Source: Treponema sp.
GTDB taxonomy: Bacteria; Spirochaetota; Spirochaetia; Treponematales; Treponemataceae
Reading direction: 5' to 3'
Assembly: GCA_017613485.1 (NCBI GenBank)
Contig: JAGADS010000029.1
Coordinates: forward strand, 1 to 5,941
Length of the DNA: 5,941 bases
The notes under the pieces were generated by a model, which saw only the letters and a list, made by a program, of their open reading frames with translations, was not told where the DNA came from and made no database searches. Positions 5,891 to 5,941 of the stretch are shown one piece after another (position 1 is the stretch's first letter; every line of letters begins with the position of its first letter). A program made the translations under genes and the position numbers.

Positions 5891-5941
5891 ATGAATAGTA
5901 CGAAAAACTCCTACACACTTGTATCCCCCCCCCCCACGAGG
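5891..5941 (+). CDS. start of a truncated gene with an intragenic poly-C tract
   Basis: Seventeen codons are visible before the window ends, reading MNSTKNSYTLVSPPPTR. A promoter (5822-5850) and an ideal AGGAGG site 8 nt ahead of the ATG support a real gene, not a chance frame. Codons 12-15 consist of a run of 11 C (5925-5935), so gain or loss of one C would shift the frame straight after the start. The product cannot be named from so few residues and no signal peptide can be judged. The tract lies 6 bp from the window edge, so a misread homopolymer at a contig end is an alternative, in which case the true frame after the run could differ. Confidence 0.5.
   Translation, partial: MNSTKNSYTLVSPPPTR
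5925..5935 (+). repeat. 11-bp poly-C homopolymer
   Basis: An uninterrupted run of 11 C in otherwise AT-leaning sequence, located within the first 15 codons of a well-initiated gene. Such tracts are classic slipped-strand mispairing sites, and G/C homopolymers are linked to phase-variable genes in Treponema pallidum. An artefact at a contig end is also possible. Confidence 0.7.

Overview
The window reads as chromosomal DNA from a host-associated spirochaete, most likely a Treponema-type organism. Supporting signs are two lipoproteins with relaxed spirochaete-style lipoboxes, a DUF1846 protein, a Na/Pi cotransporter fused to a PhoU-like domain, and a moderate GC content with AT-rich intergenic DNA. 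This assignment is an inference from gene content; no rRNA or other marker is present, and a clostridial-type host is not formally excluded.

Layout: 1-188 is an AT-rich leader ending in a near-consensus sigma70-type promoter. A three-gene rightward operon follows: a Na+/phosphate cotransporter (189-1841), a lipoprotein of unknown function (1865-2611) and a YfcE/MJ0936-type metallophosphoesterase (2611-3315). The genes are 23 bp apart and then overlap by 1 bp, so they are probably co-transcribed. The operon meets a leftward DUF1846 gene (3319-4800) tail to tail with only 3 bp between stop codons and no visible terminator. The DUF1846 promoter is back to back with that of a rightward transglutaminase-like lipoprotein gene (4893-5786). 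After a 104-bp spacer with its own promoter and a strong AGGAGG ribosome binding site, a further gene begins at 5891 and is cut off by the end of the window, just after a run of 11 C.

How the parts fit: the first operon looks like a phosphate-handling unit, with Na+-driven uptake, a surface or periplasmic lipoprotein and a cytoplasmic phosphoesterase. The functional link rests on gene order only. The DUF1846 and transglutaminase-like genes share a divergent regulatory region.

The most interesting signals are not genes. First, all three operon-heading promoters whose start codons are fixed by protein similarity or by a signal peptide place the -10 box only 6-10 bp before the ATG, with no Shine-Dalgarno sequence, which predicts leaderless or nearly leaderless mRNAs. 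The operon-internal genes and the last gene do have ribosome binding sites. Second, the poly-C tract inside the first codons of the last gene is a candidate phase-variation switch, although it also lies at the window end and could be an assembly artefact. I found no CRISPR array, mobile element, tRNA or rRNA.
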